DNA of 64,000 bases from Nemophila menziesii (GCA_029959085.1 JARWIR010000001.1:64728899-64792898), one strand, 5' to 3'; counted from the stretch's first letter, positions 12,553 to 25,900 are shown. Numbers and translations are program-made. The notes: generated from the letters alone by a model not told the origin.

Positions 12553-13992
12553 TCAAGATTTGCGAATATAGCCTCCCCAACAACGAGTTAGGCTATGAAC
12601 GTCAACTAATCTGCGCTTGATCCCCTTCTTGGGTCGGATCTCTATCACCTTGGCTGAAACAACCTTAGTGACAATGAATGGTCCCATCCACGAGTCTATG
12701 AGACTACGTGGCCTATTCTCGCGTTTGTGAGCTTTCCATAGTACTTCATGGCCAACCCCAAACTCAATGTTTGACTCAGTATCCACAGGTTTTAAGTGGA
12801 TCTTCTCAGGAGGGACTTTGTGATGTGAAAGACTGTGGATGCCAGGAACGGTGGGATCTAACTTCCTTGGTTTCTTACCCAAGACATAGAAGGTCTCGGA
12901 TACGTTCTTTGCATGAAGGGTAATGTCCCTTCTTGGAAGTTGATGACACTTTGACTTGTGGCCACGAAAGGCCGTCCAAGTATGATTGGAACCTGCTTAT
13001 CTGCATCAAACTAAAGTATAACAAAGTCAATAGGGATGGCGATACTACTTGCACGGACTAAGACGTCCTCCACTGTTCCCCATGTCCTGGTAACTGAGTT
13101 GTCAGCGAACTGCAACTTCACTGGAGTTTTCTCTGATTTCTGAAGTCCAAGTCTCTCGAACACGGACTTAGGCATAAGATTCACACCAGAACCCACATCG
13201 TACATAGCTTTCACTTTGAGCATACCATTTATTTGAATAGGAAGGTTGAAACTTCCTGGATCTTTAAGCTTTGTTGGTAGCTCTCGTTCACTTCTTCTTG
13301 AGACTCTCAGATTCTTTCTTGGGCTCTCTACACTCGCTTCTTTCGCAGGAATAACTTGCGTACAAACTTGTTGCGGTGTAAGTCCTTTCTTTGCAATCTC
13401 AAGCATTTGGGCGTTAATATTTTCAGGTGTATACGCCTCTAAAAATGTCTTGAGTACAGTGTCATCCTTAGGATTTGTATCAGGAACAATTGGTGACACT
13501 GGTTGAACAACAGGTGGCGGTTCCACCTTCTCTTCTTCTTTATCTTCATGCACAGCAGGTGCAACTTCATCTTCAACTTTTGATTCCTCCTTTGAGGCTT
13601 CTTTCTATTTCTCTTTATCCAGCTCAGCTTGATAATCCATAACCGATCGAATTTCCTCTTTCATATCCTCAGAACAGTCAGATTCCACGGGGCTAGACTT
13701 GGTTGGTTCTTCTTCGGTACTCGGAACTTCCACGGCACTAACGGCAGCATGTGGTACTTCCTTCTTTTCTTCTTCAATTTCAAGGCAAATAGCCTTACAA
13801 GCTTCGAACCCAACATTGTCATCACCTCCTCCGATTGCCTTCAATTCTTTCTATTCCATTAAATTCGTTAGAACTTTGTTTAATTATTCTATTTGAGTAC
13901 CTAAAATCTGAATTTTGGCATCTTGTCCTCGGACTTTCTCTTCCAGAGCGTTCATATTCGTGGTCAAACGGTCCAAGATTTTCATTACTTGC
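12553..13992 (-). pseudogene. Element D retropepsin-like region fused to integrase-tail-like stretch
   Basis: Sense order: coiled linker with KILDRLTTNMNALEEKV, acidic Glu/Pro-rich linker, then MYDVGSGVNLMPKSVFERLG, the active-site loop of plant gypsy retropepsins with DVGSG in place of the usual D(S/T)G(A/S), and the flap-side ILGRPF motif around 12980. After only about 30 further codons comes WMGPFIVTKVV with an EIRPKKG strand, which resembles the C-terminal beta-barrel of gypsy integrases. The whole RT, RNase H and integrase core that should lie between is absent. In-frame stops (for example TAG near 13603-13605, another just after VIL near 13008) and a frameshift near 12890 make it inactive now. 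The same junction occurs in element A. Confidence 0.7.
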
Positions 13993-15503
13993 TGATGTCT
14001 CCTCATTTGTGATAATAAAATACACTCATGAGACATCATTTTAGGCTTATTTATTAGTCTATAGGTTGATTTTAGCTTAATTTAGTGCACTTTCCTATTT
14101 TGAGTCTTGATTTGTAGAATTATTATTTTTAGAGCATATTGGGTTTAATTGTTTATTTAGTGTGAAACTTTAAAGATAATTATGGAGATTAATTAGAGTC
14201 CAAGTCAAAGACTACAACTTATGGAAAGAGATATGCATGGAAATTGGAGATAGAAGGAAACTGAGTTCAAATAGAAAAAGGAAAAGCTGCCTAAATCTGG
14301 GACTCTGCAGTACACGTCCAAAGATTGGTGTTTTTACCTAAGAAATAGGCCGAATTTGGTAATTTCCTTCTAAAGGGTGTAGATAATTCTGTTGCGATTC
14401 TTTTGGTATCTTGTGGAGCAAAATCCGACCAATAATGAAGAAGATACACTCAAAACAGCGCAGCAGTGTTTATCTTTATTTCCTTACGAATTTGAGTTGG
14501 ACTAGGAGTCCATTACTTAACTTATCTCTAAAGAAACGAATTAGGTCAACCTATAACCTATAAATACAGCCTCTTAACACTCTAAAATCATCCTTGGCCA
14601 GACCTTAAGGCCAAGAGGAAGCTACAACACAAGAGAAGAAGTCTGGAAGGAGCTGTGCAACAACTATGTCTCCTTCAACCTCTTATTTTGTAATTCTTTT
14701 CTCTTCCCTTCTTTGTATGAACTAATTCTATTAGTTTGAGTTTTAGCATATATGTATGAACCCTAGTTTTGATTGACATCTATCTAATTTGGGAACTTAA
14801 TGTTTTAAATTGAATTATAGTTTTTATTCTCTGTTTATGTGTTTGGATTTATATTCTGTGTTCTTGTGGAACCGCGGCCATATAGAATTACCATCTAGTA
14901 ATTAGGTCACCATTGACAACGGTGTTTAATTGCATGTTTAGCACATAACGTCTAGTATTAGGTCTGATCTGACAACCCAACCTATCTAGATAATCACTAT
15001 GGTTGAGTCATGTGACTCTTTACCAATTACAGGAAAAGTTTGCTTAGGAAGCCTTATTGACACAGGTAAATCCTATTTTAAACTACCGATAGCATATTGG
15101 GACCGATTAGGGAAATACTACATAATTTACCCTTACATGTTTAGAACGGCAAAACTAGTGGGGATTGCATGCTAATAACTCAAGCTAGACTTTCATACTA
15201 TCTTCTTTTCTTTTCTTTTATTTGTTTCCTGTCTTTTACTTTATTAGTTTAGTTTATTTATTGAAAAACCAAATAAATATTTATCTATCCCTTCCTTCTA
15301 TTTGCGTATTATCTTTTCTATCTTTAATATCTGCACTTGATAATTTGCATAAGTTCTCTCTAACTTTCGTCAGTCCCTGAGGAACGAATCTTCTTATCAT
15401 TAAAACTTGCATACGTCCTGTAATACTTGCAGTACAGTGTTAGTTTAGGGTGTGTATTTGCACTTATTTTATACATCTTTTTATCACACCTTAGGCCACA
15501 CCA
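13993..15503 (+). repeat. Solo LTR F (opposite orientation) inside element D
   Basis: Begins TGATGTCTCCTCATTTGTG and ends CACACCA, the mirror image of the other LTRs, so it lies in plus orientation. The exact target-site duplication CTTGC is at 13988-13992 and 15504-15508. No internal sequence remains. It splits D between gag and the protease region and supplies the stop that ends the gag frame at 15484. Confidence 0.92.
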
Positions 15504-16900
15504 CTTGCTGATTATCCATAGATCCTTCTTGAGGATACTGAGGTAAAGCTTTCAGATCTAACGCATCAGTATAGGAATCTTGAACAGGTTGTTGAGGGGG
15601 AGCAGGTCTATTTTGATATTGATTTTGATACTGACCTCTTGGTTGGAAAGAGTTGTTCTGGGGGCGCGGTTGATAATGACCAGGATTAGCGGCCCCCTGT
15701 GGGTTTGAGTACTGCATACCCGGATGATTTCGGTTACCCCATTGATAACCTCCTCGGTTGGCTATGAAGTACACAGATTGTGGATTTGTTTCGCACTCTT
15801 CCCATGTATGATTATTAACCCCACATTGTTGACAACCTTGTGCTTCTCGTACTACGTTTGCTGCGGCTAAATTCTTTTGCATCTCTAACTTCAGCTCTCT
15901 GATTTGATTTTCTAATGCAGAGATTTGAGCTGAGTTCGTAGTTTCTGCATCTAAACGAAGCGTTTCTCGGGTCTTTGCAATAGGAGCTCGCGTTGAAGGC
16001 CAACTCCTTTCTTGTTCAATAATATTTTCCAAAACCTCGGAAGCTTCATTATGATTCATGGACACAAAATTACCCTTTTCAATGTTATCCACCTTCTCTC
16101 TACCTTTATCATTAAGACCTTCATAGAATATAGCAAGTTGTAGAGCGGGGGTATAACCATGGAGCGGGCATCTAGCTAATTTATGTTGAAACCTTGTCCA
16201 TGATTCTCCTACTGTTTCTCCATCTTCTTGACAAAATCTTGCAAGCTCACTTTGATCTTTGAGTCTCATGCTCTTCGGATAAAAACGGTTAAAGAATGTG
16301 GCTTGAAGTTCTGTCCATGAATTGATTGTTCCTGGTGGTTGTCTATCTAGCCATTCGCTAGCTCTACCGGTTAAGAAGAACGGAAACATATGACAATACA
16401 GTTGCTCGCGTGTAATGCCAGGAGTAACATAGGCATCACAAATCTGCATAAACTTCTGAATCGATCTTACTGGATCTTGAATTGTTGTACCACTGTAGAG
16501 TCCATGACTTTGAAATTGACTAAGCATACCCGGATCGGGTCTAAATTTAATATTCTGGATCTCTGGAGGACGGTAACCTATTGGTTGAACATGAAACGGC
16601 ACATGGAGGCCAGGAAGGTCTTGTTCAACTCGGTGTTGTTGATTATTAACGTTATTCTGCCCATTACCTCGTCCAAGTGGAGGTTGTTGTTGTCCTTGTT
16701 GTCCACTAGGTGGGTTTAATTGAGGTCCTCCAATTGGGTCCACCAGGTGGGTTTAATTGAGGTTTTCCAATTGGGTCCTCGAGTGGTGGATCTAGTTGGG
16801 CTGCCATCGCTCTTCTTAAGGCTCTTTCCTCACGAACTCGTTTGTTGTAAGGTCTGAAGCTCCTCTCAGGCTCCGATAAAGGAGGCCAAGAATTAAACAC
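15484..16900 (-). pseudogene. gag: Element D gag, frameshifted by a 37-bp duplication and cut by LTR F
   Basis: The long frame (15484-16743) contains a retrotransposon gag domain: IQKFMQICDAYVTPGITREQ, MFPFFLTGRASEWLDRQPPG and FNRFYPKSMRLKDQSELARF, then a short zinc-knuckle-like CQQCGVNNHTWEEC and a Gln/Pro/Asn-rich tail. The natural start is probably at 16900 (MFNSWPPLSEPERSFRPYNK), in another frame. A tandem duplication of 37 bp (copies starting at 16708 and 16745) explains the shift. The last residues come from LTR F. Gag forms the virus-like particle in the cytoplasm. The domain and its position beside the primer site make this call secure. Confidence 0.88.
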
Positions 16901-17032
16901 TGTGAAACCTGAAAAAGACTAAAGCAAACCACAAGCGTAAATCCGGAAAAACAAAAACTAAAAACTGAAAAATAAAAACTAATTAAAAACTACTACTCGA
17001 AATAGATAACCCACACGCTAACGAGACACAAG

Positions 17033-17050
17033 TCCCCGGCAGCGGCGCCA
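17033..17050 (-). promoter_or_regulatory. Element D primer-binding site (tRNA-Asp type)
   Basis: Plus strand reads TCCCCGGCAGCGGCGCCA, which is the 3' end of plant tRNA-Asp(GUC) with one difference. On the minus strand it is the site where the tRNA primes minus-strand DNA synthesis. It lies six bases from the LTR boundary at 17057. Confidence 0.88.
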
Positions 17051-17056
17051 AAAACT

Positions 17057-18582
17057 TGGTGTCGCCTAGGGTGTGATAAAAATAAGATAAATAAAGTCTA
17101 GAAAACTACGCACTCTCACCCTAGACAGGCACAGTACTGCAAGTATTACAGGACGTATGCAAGTTTTAGTTAGTAAGTTGAGTTCGTTCTCAGGGACTTA
17201 AATGTGCTATACGAGTAGGTAACAATAACGAGTAAGCAATAATTAATTAAAGACAGAAAATAAAAGAAATAGATTTTTTAAATTACGAATTAAAACTAGG
17301 AAAATAAATACAATAAAATAAAATACGAAGAATATGAGATGAGAAATATAGCTTAGGTTTTGCTAGTATGCACTAATCCTTCTAATTCTTTCTATTAGAT
17401 CTAGTTAATAAGGGGGAATATTAGCTCTTGTATACTTAGTCAGGATTCTAAATTCCCATTCCTTAGACCTTGAGAGCGACTAAGGGGGCTACGACACAAC
17501 CACGAGGCTGTTTCAAATAGGGTTAGCAAGCGCTACCAAGGCCCTAAGCAAACAATTCCTTCAATTGGTGATATGGTGATTAAATTATACCCTAATAACT
17601 ATCTAGTTAGAATCAGTTTTGTCAAGACTAATATCGACACTAGACGTTATGTGGTGTTTCAATAATTAGACACCCACCTAAGGCGATCATCAAACTACTA
17701 TTAAGGTAATCCTAAACGTTGCGCACCGGAAGGAAAACAGTCATTAAATCAAAACACATAAACAAATATAAGAGTAAGCAGCTAATATCAATTTAAAACA
17801 TGTAATTCCCAAAGAAACTTAGATATAAAGAAATTAGAATTCATAGATTATACATGATGCAAGACTCAAGCTATGGGAAGTTTAGTTCATACAAACTAAA
17901 AGAAATTACAAAAGACATCATCTTGCTCTCTACAATAAACTGGAAGAATAAAACCTTAAGAACTAATTACTATGAGGCAAGGATGATTTACAAGTGATAT
18001 AAGGGTGTATTTATAGGTTTTTAGAAGACCTAATTCGTTTTCTTGAGGGAGAGGTTAAGTAATGGACTCCAAGCCCAACTCAAATTCGTATGGAAATAAA
18101 GATAATTACTGCTGACTTGTTTTGAGCATATCTTCTTCGTTATTGGTCAGTTTTTGCTCCATAAGATACCAAAAGAATCCTCACAGAATTATCTACGTCC
18201 CTATTAAAGGAATCTTCCAAAATCGGCTCGGTTTTGGAGTTATCACTACTTCTTTAGGCGTAGCTGCAGAAATTCAGATTTAGGCAGTTTTTCCTTTTCC
18301 ATGATTTTAGCTTTTGTTTCCTTATCTCCAATTACCATGCTAATCTCTTTCCATATCTTGTAGTCTTTGACTTGGACTCTAATTAATCTCCATAATTATC
18401 TTTAAAGCTTCACACTAAATAAACAATTAAACCCAATATGCTCTAAAAATATTATTTTACTAAATCAAGACTCAAAATAGGAAAGTGCACTATTTCTCAA
18501 GAAAATCGACTATTATGACTTCTAAATCACTAAAAATGATGTCTGATCCTAATATAAATCTATCACAAATGAGGAGACATCA
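17057..18582 (-). repeat. Element D 5' LTR
   Basis: 1526 bp, plus-strand termini TGGTGTC and GACATCA, followed by target duplication ATATA. Adjacent to the primer-binding site and gag, so it is the promoter-bearing LTR of the minus-strand element. Confidence 0.92.
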
Positions 18583-19891
18583 ATATATGATTGAGGAGAT
18601 TAACGATTAACTAATCAAACTAAAGACAAGTAAATAAAATACGAGAGAATGATATGAGAGAATATAGCTCAGGTTTTGCGAGTATGCAATAATCCTTCTA
18701 TTTCTTCTACTAGTTAATAATGGTGATAATAGCTCTTAGATAAATAGTCAAAATTCTAAATTCCTCCCTACCCCCTTCCGGGTGGACTAAGGTGGCGACC
18801 TCACAATTACCAGGGCTCCTATGCCACTAGGTTCTTAGATGAGACTGGCATGCAATAATGATCGGTGATTAAATCAAACCCTAATGACTATCTAGTTAGG
18901 CAACCCCTTCCGGATCACTACTGCATACTAGACGCTTATGTGGTGGTTCAAAAATTAGACACCTCTTCCTGGTGACCATCTAACTACCATTAGCACATCC
19001 CTAAATTGATCAGGTTTAAGACAAACAATAAATCAAAGCACATAAAACAAATATATGGTTAAGCAGCTAGAATCAATTTAAAATATTTCTCCCAAAGAAA
19101 CATAGATAGAATAAAATAGAATTCATAGATTATACATATGCAAACCCCAAGCTATGGGAAAATTAGTTCATACTAGAAAGAAATAAACTAAAAGAAAGAT
19201 ACATACTATCAACTTGCTCTCTTGAATGATCTCTAATGATGAATAAAACTTAAGGACTAGTTGTGGGAGGCAAGGACATGTTTACTATAGTAAAAGGGTG
19301 TATTTATAGGAGTATAGGAAGCCCTAATTCGGATTACTTGGAGTAGGAGGCAAGCAATTGGACTTCTTTTCCAAATCAAATTCGTTTCCTAAAATATAGG
19401 AGAAGGGAAAAACTGATGTTGTCTTGTTCAGGCCGTAACTTCTTCAATATTGCTTCGATTGACGCGTTCTTTATATCGAAACTAATCGTCTCAGAAAGTT
19501 CTACACTTATGCTTTAGACCATTCTTCCAAATACCTGGACGATTTTAAGTTATGATCACTTTAGAGGACGTGGCTGCTGAAATTCAGATTTACTTGGCAA
19601 CTTTTCTTTACCTATTTTATCTTTTCCTTCCTTTATCTCCAATTTCATCATTATCTTCTTTCTTTTATCTCTTGGAATTGATTTGGCATCTAATTAATTT
19701 CCATATATCTTTAAAGCTTCACAATTAACAAACAATTAAACCAAATATGCTCTAAAAATAATAATTCCTCAAATCAAGACAAGAAGTAAGAAAATACTAA
19801 AGTATAACTAAAAATCGAGTATTGACTATCCTAATACACCTAAAATGATGTCTCCAACATATATTAATTCATCACAAATAGGCAGACATCA
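18583..19891 (-). repeat. Solo LTR B, right piece
   Basis: Begins with the second ATATA copy (18583-18587) from element D's insertion and continues colinearly with other LTRs of the family to the terminal GACATCA at 19891. Together with 7080-7295 it makes one LTR of about 1.5 kb. Its position inside the extra ORF of element A, with D inside it, fixes the order of insertion: A, then B, then D. Confidence 0.82.
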
Positions 19892-20344
19892 GGCCCAACT
19901 AGAATTCGGAAACTAACTCCATACATAAACTTGAACGTCTCATCATGAATGTGGTCCAACCCAATCTCTCTCTCTCCCATCTTTAGAAATCTCTTGTACT
20001 CACCTTCTCCGACTTCTTTTTCAAATATTCTCTCATGAGAAAATGGTAAGTCTGGTAAATGTGTTTTTGCGGAAGCCAATAAAGACTTGGAAGCTTCATT
20101 CATCTCAGGTATAGGAATCTCAATTTGTAGAGGTTGTGGTGTATTTTCCTTGAAAGTTGTACCTGCTTTGCTCTTTGATTTCACCACAACTAGCTTTTCT
20201 CAATTATCTTGACCCATTTTACCCTTTTTCTTTATACTCAAACTAGAAACTTCCTTAATCGTTCTTTTCTCAATAGTACCCAACCTTACTTTGACTCTTC
20301 TTTATCTCCCTAACAGTAGATAATGTCATTGTTCTTTTCGTCAT
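19892..20344 (-). pseudogene. Element A additional 3' ORF, N-terminal part
   Basis: The frame from 20187 carries LPFSHERIFEKEVGEGEYKRFLKMG, matching the decayed N-terminal half in D. The start equivalent to D's is near 20344 (MTKRT), with a frame break between. The C-terminal half is at 6255-7079 beyond solo LTR B. Basic N-terminus as in D. Confidence 0.6.
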
Positions 20345-21470
20345 CTAAATTGACCTCCAACTCAAAGATTTGAACTCCCTTGAAATTTGTACCCCTTGAT
20401 TTTGGGTTGAAATTTTTTTATTTGTGTTAGGAAAGGTGTAAGGATGATGACTCTCTATGTGGGTATGATGAACTCTTGCTTGATAGGTATTGGTTTAAGA
20501 AACCGTTGGAAAGGATTTGGAAATTTTGGCTTTTGATTCTTGGATTCTAGGTGTTTTGATTTAATTTGGGTGGTTGAATCTTCTTTATAATGGTGTAGGG
20601 AAAGATTTAGATGTGATTCTATGGTGATTGGGGAGTGTTTTGATGTGAGGTGAAGGTTTGTAGAAGCTTTAATGGAGTTTGGGAAGCTTGGGGAAAAAAG
20701 AGAAGCTTAAAGTTTAGGATTTCGTAGGTATAACTAACCTGCCCTTTTATTCGCTTTTGTTGACGGTGTCATGCGGTGAACCGCAGGTAAGGTGCGGTGT
20801 ACCGCAGCTAAGTATTGTCTCCCCCTGTGGCATGGTCTAGTCAACACGGTTTGGCCAAGTGGCCTCTCGTAATCGGCCCTGGTTTCCTCTACCGTTGTCA
20901 CGATTTTGGATTGGTGGGGTGCACCGCGTGCGGCGTGTGGTGTACCGCATATCTCTTCTATCTTGGACTGTGTCACATTTTGGCGCGAGTGATGAAACGG
21001 TTTTTTTACGTGGGTTCTCGCAACTGGACCGTAATTCTTATACCGTTGGGATGGTTTTTCTTGATGCGGTGTACCGCGACACCCCTGCGGTGTACCGCGT
21101 GAGCGTTCTGGATGACACTGTGGCATAGTGATATGCGAGTGACGACACAATTTTTTTCCTTCTTGCCTCGCACGTGCACTTGATTTTCGAACCGTCGTGA
21201 CCCTTTTTGTGGGGTGCAGTGCACCGCGAGTAGCGTGCGGTGCACCACATGGTATTGGTTTTTTTCGCTAAATTTTTTTGTTTCTTCTCCCGAACTCGTT
21301 TTTCTAAGTACCTACACATCAAAATCAATAATACCTTCCTCAATAGTGCAATATAAACTAAAAACAATCAATTTAAACATAAACTAAAACATGAAAACAT
21401 AAAAAATTGCGGGTTGTCTCCCGGACCTCACTTTTATTTAACGTCTTACCAAGTTAGACGTGTTACCTCT
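20345..21470 (-). other. Element A spacer with GC-rich palindromic repeats (20768-21262)
   Basis: Equivalent to the D spacer. The GC-rich part repeats strings such as TGCGGTGTACCGCAG, GTGCACCGCG and GCGGTGCACC about eight times, with more irregular spacing than in D. The reading frames found here are by-products of the GC-rich repeat and lack any coding character. Confidence 0.6.
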
Positions 21471-21474
21471 AACA

Positions 21475-22942
21475 GCTTTTGCGTATATATCCTCCCCAAC
21501 AATGAGCAAAGCTATGCATGTCTCCTAATATTCGTTTGATACCCCTCTTGGGTCTGATCTCAATCACTTTTGACGAAACAACTTGTGTGACGACAAATGG
21601 TCCCATCCATGAGTCTATGAAACTTCGTGGCCTATTTTCTGGTTTGCGAGCTTACCATATAACTTCATGGCCTACCCCAAATCACTTATTGGTCTAGTAT
21701 CCATAGATTTTCTGTGGATTTCTTCTAGGACTATGTTCTTGGTGGAAATGTGGATGACAGGAACTGTGGGATCTAACCTCCTTGATATATTACCCAAGAC
21801 GTAGAATGTCTCAGATACGTTTTTAGCACGGAAGATAACTATTCCCTCTTAGAAGTTAATGATGCTTTGACTTGTGGCCAAGAACGGCCTTCCAAGTATG
21901 AGTGGAACCTGCTTATCTGCATCATAATCAAGAATAACAAAGTCAATAGTGATGGTGATATTACATGCTTGGACATGAACGCCCTCCATTGTTCCCCATG
22001 TCTTCGTCACTGAGCTATCCGCAAATTGTATGTTCATGGGAGATTTTTTCACCTTCTTGATGCCAAGCCTATCGAACACGGACTTGAGCATAAGATTCAC
22101 ACTCAAAAACCCATATCACACATGGCTTTCACCTTGAGCATACCACTGATTTGAATAGGAAGGTTAAAATTTCCTGGATCTTTGATCTTGAGTGGTTGCT
22201 CCTTTTCAACTCTGCTCGAGACTCTCTGATTATGAGCCACAGTCTCTTTCCTGGGTTCTGCACTCACATCTTTCTCTGGAATAACTTGCGTAAATACCTG
22301 TTGTGGTGTAAGCCCTTACTTCGCAATCTTAAGCATCTGGACTTTGATTTTCTTTGGACTGTACGCCTCTACAAATGTTGTGCGTCCTATGTCAGCCTTT
22401 GGATTTGTCATAGGAAGGGGTGGTGACATTGATGGAACACTAGGTGGCGAGCCCACCCTTTCTTCCTCTTGTACAACAGGTGCAACCACTTCTTTCTCTT
22501 TTTGCACAGCAGGTGCAACTTGTTCTTTCTCCACACTTGAGGCTTCTTCCTCTTTATCAATAGCTTTACTGGCTTGTAACTCAATGACCGATCTAATTTC
22601 CTCTTGCATGTCTTTGAGGAGAATTAAAAAATCAGATTCTTCTGGGCTAGGGTTGGTTCTTCTTCAATTTCTGCAGCATGGGGTATTTCCTCTTTCTTTT
22701 CTGTTTTAAGGCAGAGTGTCGTACGTGCTTCGAACCCAACATTGCCGTCACCTCCTTCGTTTGCCTTCACATAATTTGCTCCTAACGCTAAGTGATAATT
22801 AACAACTTTCCCCATTTGGGTCAACTGTGTTGTTAAAATCTATATTGTGGCATCTTATTCTCTAAACTTCTCTTGATGTACCTGTAGATGGTCATTAATC
22901 AGATCCATAAATTCTTGCAATTTCTTCTCTGGTCTCGCTCGT
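21475..22942 (-). pseudogene. Element A linker, retropepsin-like region and integrase-tail-like stretch
   Basis: Same order as in D: acidic linker (22316-22824), LKSVFDRLG and LILGRPFLATSQSIINF of the protease (21849-22106), then NVSETFYVLG and LDPTVP leading into the decayed counterpart of D's WMGPFIVTKVV near 21590. The active-site triplet is damaged. The absence of RT and integrase core at the same point as in D shows that the deletion predates both copies. Its right end is cut by insertion of C at 22943. Confidence 0.68.
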
Positions 22943-25900
22943 TGGTGTCGACTAGGACGTGATAAAATAATAGATAAAATAAGTGCAAACTAAACACCCT
23001 AGTCTAAACACATTACTGCAAGTATTACAAGACGTATGCAAGTTTTAATTATAAGAGAATTTGTTCCTCAGAGACTACGAAAGCTTGAAAGAGCTTATGC
23101 ATATATAAAGTGAAATTAATAAAGCTAGAATACTAATACGCATGAAATAAAGAAAAGGAAAGTAATTTTTGTTTGGTTTTTGAATAGGAAAATTAATTAA
23201 ATAAACTAAAGACGGAAAATTAAATAAGAAAAGAAACTATAATATGAGAGATTAGCTCGAGAGATAGCAAGTAATCTCCACTAGCCTTGTTTATTCTAAT
23301 CATGTAAGGGCGAATTATGTAGAATTGCAATAACCAGGATTCTAAATTCCCGCCTACCCCCGTCAGGGTAGAGTAGGGTGGCAACCTCACAATCACATGG
23401 GGGCTTAAATAGGGTGCTCCTACGCCACTAGGTTCCTAAATGAGATTGGCCTTCTAATGATGATTGGTGGTTAAATCGTACCCTAATGGTTATCAAGTTA
23501 GGCAAGCTCGTCAGGATCACTACCGCACACTAGACATTTATATGGTGTTTCAATAATTATAAACCCCTTCCAGGTGACCATCGAACTACTATTAAGGTAA
23601 TCATATACGCGGGCCCTCGTAATGAAAACAGACAATAAGTCAAAGCACATAAAACAGAGAATAATACATGAATTCAGTTTAAATACAATGGAATCCCAAA
23701 TTAAAATAGATATAAAACAAGTCTAGGGTTCATACCCATATGCTAAATCTCAAGCAAAAATAGAATTAGTTCGTACTAGAGAAAGAAAAGAAAACAATTA
23801 CGAATTTGAAGGTTTGTGAAGACATAATTTCGTGTTCAGCTCCTTCAAAACTTCTCTTCTCTTGTTGTAAGCTTCCTCTTGGCTTAAGGGTTGGCCAAGG
23901 ATGTGTTTCTACTGATTAAAGGGTGTATTAATAGGGTATAGGAAACCCTAAAACATTTTCTTGGAGTGGAAGACAAGTATTGGACTTCTAGCCCAACTCA
24001 AATTCGTAACCCTAAAATATAGAAAAGGTAATAAACCGTTGTTTTGTTTTGGTCGTAACTTCTTTGATACAGCTCCGATTGACGCGTTCTTTATATCGAA
24101 ACTGATCATATCGGAAATATCTATAACTTTTCTTCAGACTATTCTTCCAAATTCCCAGCCAATCTTGAATTATGATCACTTTTGTGGACGTGGCTGCTGG
24201 AATTCAAATTTATTTGACAACTTTATCTTTTTCTTTTTTATATTTCCTTCCTTTATCTCCAACTTTCATCATTATTTTCTTTCCCTTATCTCTTAGAATT
24301 GATTTGGAATCTAATTAATTACCCTATATCTTAAAAGCTTCACACTTAACAAACAATTAAACCAAATATGCTCTAAAAATAATAAATCATCAAATCAAGA
24401 CAAAAAATAGGAAAGTATAAAAATATGACTAAAAATCGACAATTAAATTATTAAATACACCTAAAATGATATCTCCAACCAATATTAAATCATCACAAAT
24501 CCCCCAACTCAAAGTTGTATCGTCCCGATACAATAAAGATAAAGAACAGCAGGGTACTCAAATAATAATCAGAGAAGAAGTAGTAGGAGGAGAAGAAGAA
24601 TAGAACACAATGAATGGTCCTAGAGCATAATATCTAAAAAGTCTCATGTAGTAATGCTAAAGAAATAATGCACATGTATACTTAATATACACATAATAAT
24701 CAATCCATAATTCAAGTCCAGATTAACTTCGCAATGCCAGAAGAAGAGGTTTTCAACTCAGTTCATCTTAATGGCTATAGGTTGTTCATAGGTACTAATA
24801 TAGCATCCAATGGTCCACTCACCTACAACCTAATAGCTCCATTGTTTCTCAACCAAGTAGCTAGAAATCTTAAGGTCTTTACGGTTATAACGTGGCTTAG
24901 GGACAGTGTGGTATATTTGGATTATGAAAAGTGAGCTTTTGGCTCTCTCGTCACATTCCATCAACGAATCGTCTTAGAGATTGAGTTTTCACTCAAAGAT
25001 GTTCTCACTCAACCCAAAATTTTATGCCTTTGATTTGCATCCCCAAATAACCCAATAAAACCTTTTCATGATGATATAACAATTTCCACTTTGCCGGTCC
25101 AAATATTTTTCAATCTTTTCATATATATCTTTTCTCTTTTGTATAGCTATGACTCTCTTTTTGATGTTGAGATATCACACTATTTTTTTCATATATAATC
25201 TTTTCAATTCATGCTTTTCAACTTTTTTCATTCACCATTACCCCGACAAAGGGTTACAATAATAACTTTCATCATCAATAATATCACAATTACAATTTCC
25301 CAAACCCAATGTCCCTAATGATGAAACCCACCACCCCAAAATCAAGCTCTAAAACAACTTGTCTCAGGTTTTGCGATTCAAGTGCGGGTCATATGGATAA
25401 GTCCTATAAACTAAGGGGTATGGCTTATAATGTGGTTAAATAAAAAGGCTTTATAAAGGATCAGAGGGGCTAAGATGGAAAAATAATAATAATCTAATAA
25501 AAGGGTGAGAAAGCTAAAAAGGCTTCAAGTGGCTTCAAATATGAAAGAACTGCCTTATACACTTTTCTAACTACCGGATTTTGTTACTTTTTCACTATTA
25601 GTTCATAGACAAGCGGGTTTTCAACTAATTTCAAACCTCACGTTCTACACACCAAATAACTCTCCCTAAGTTTCAACTTGACTTCTTAGCATTGCTCATT
25701 AACTTTTCTATCTTTTATTTCCTGTTTTCATACATGCATACTAAATATATTTGTGACACCTTTCAAAGACATACTACTTACTATCATTAACCTGATTAAA
25801 TCATGCTCAATGGGTAATTTACTATATTTTATGCCAATTCAAACCTAAAAAATTTAAATTTTATGCAAAAACAAACAGGAAGATATGAAAAGAGCGTGGG

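Larger units (their letters stand above)
7296..18582 (-). mobile_element. Element D: complete two-LTR Ty3/gypsy element lacking polymerase genes
   Basis: LTRs at 7296-8818 and 17057-18582, differing at only a few positions per 100 bases by eye, with the exact target-site duplication ATATA at 7291-7295 and 18583-18587. The tRNA-Asp-type primer site is at 17033-17050. Sense order on the minus strand: gag (16900-15509), solo LTR F inserted, retropepsin-like region joined to an integrase-tail-like stretch (13992-12553), GC-rich palindromic spacer, extra ORF (11607-10399), noncoding 3' region with polypurine tract. No RT, RNase H or integrase core is present although both ends are complete, so D must have moved using another element's enzymes. 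Confidence 0.93.

Noticed and set aside
20734..21367. Six overlapping ORFs of 80-138 codons
   Set aside because: GC-rich spacer repeats suppress stop codons; no domain, and frames overlap on both strands.
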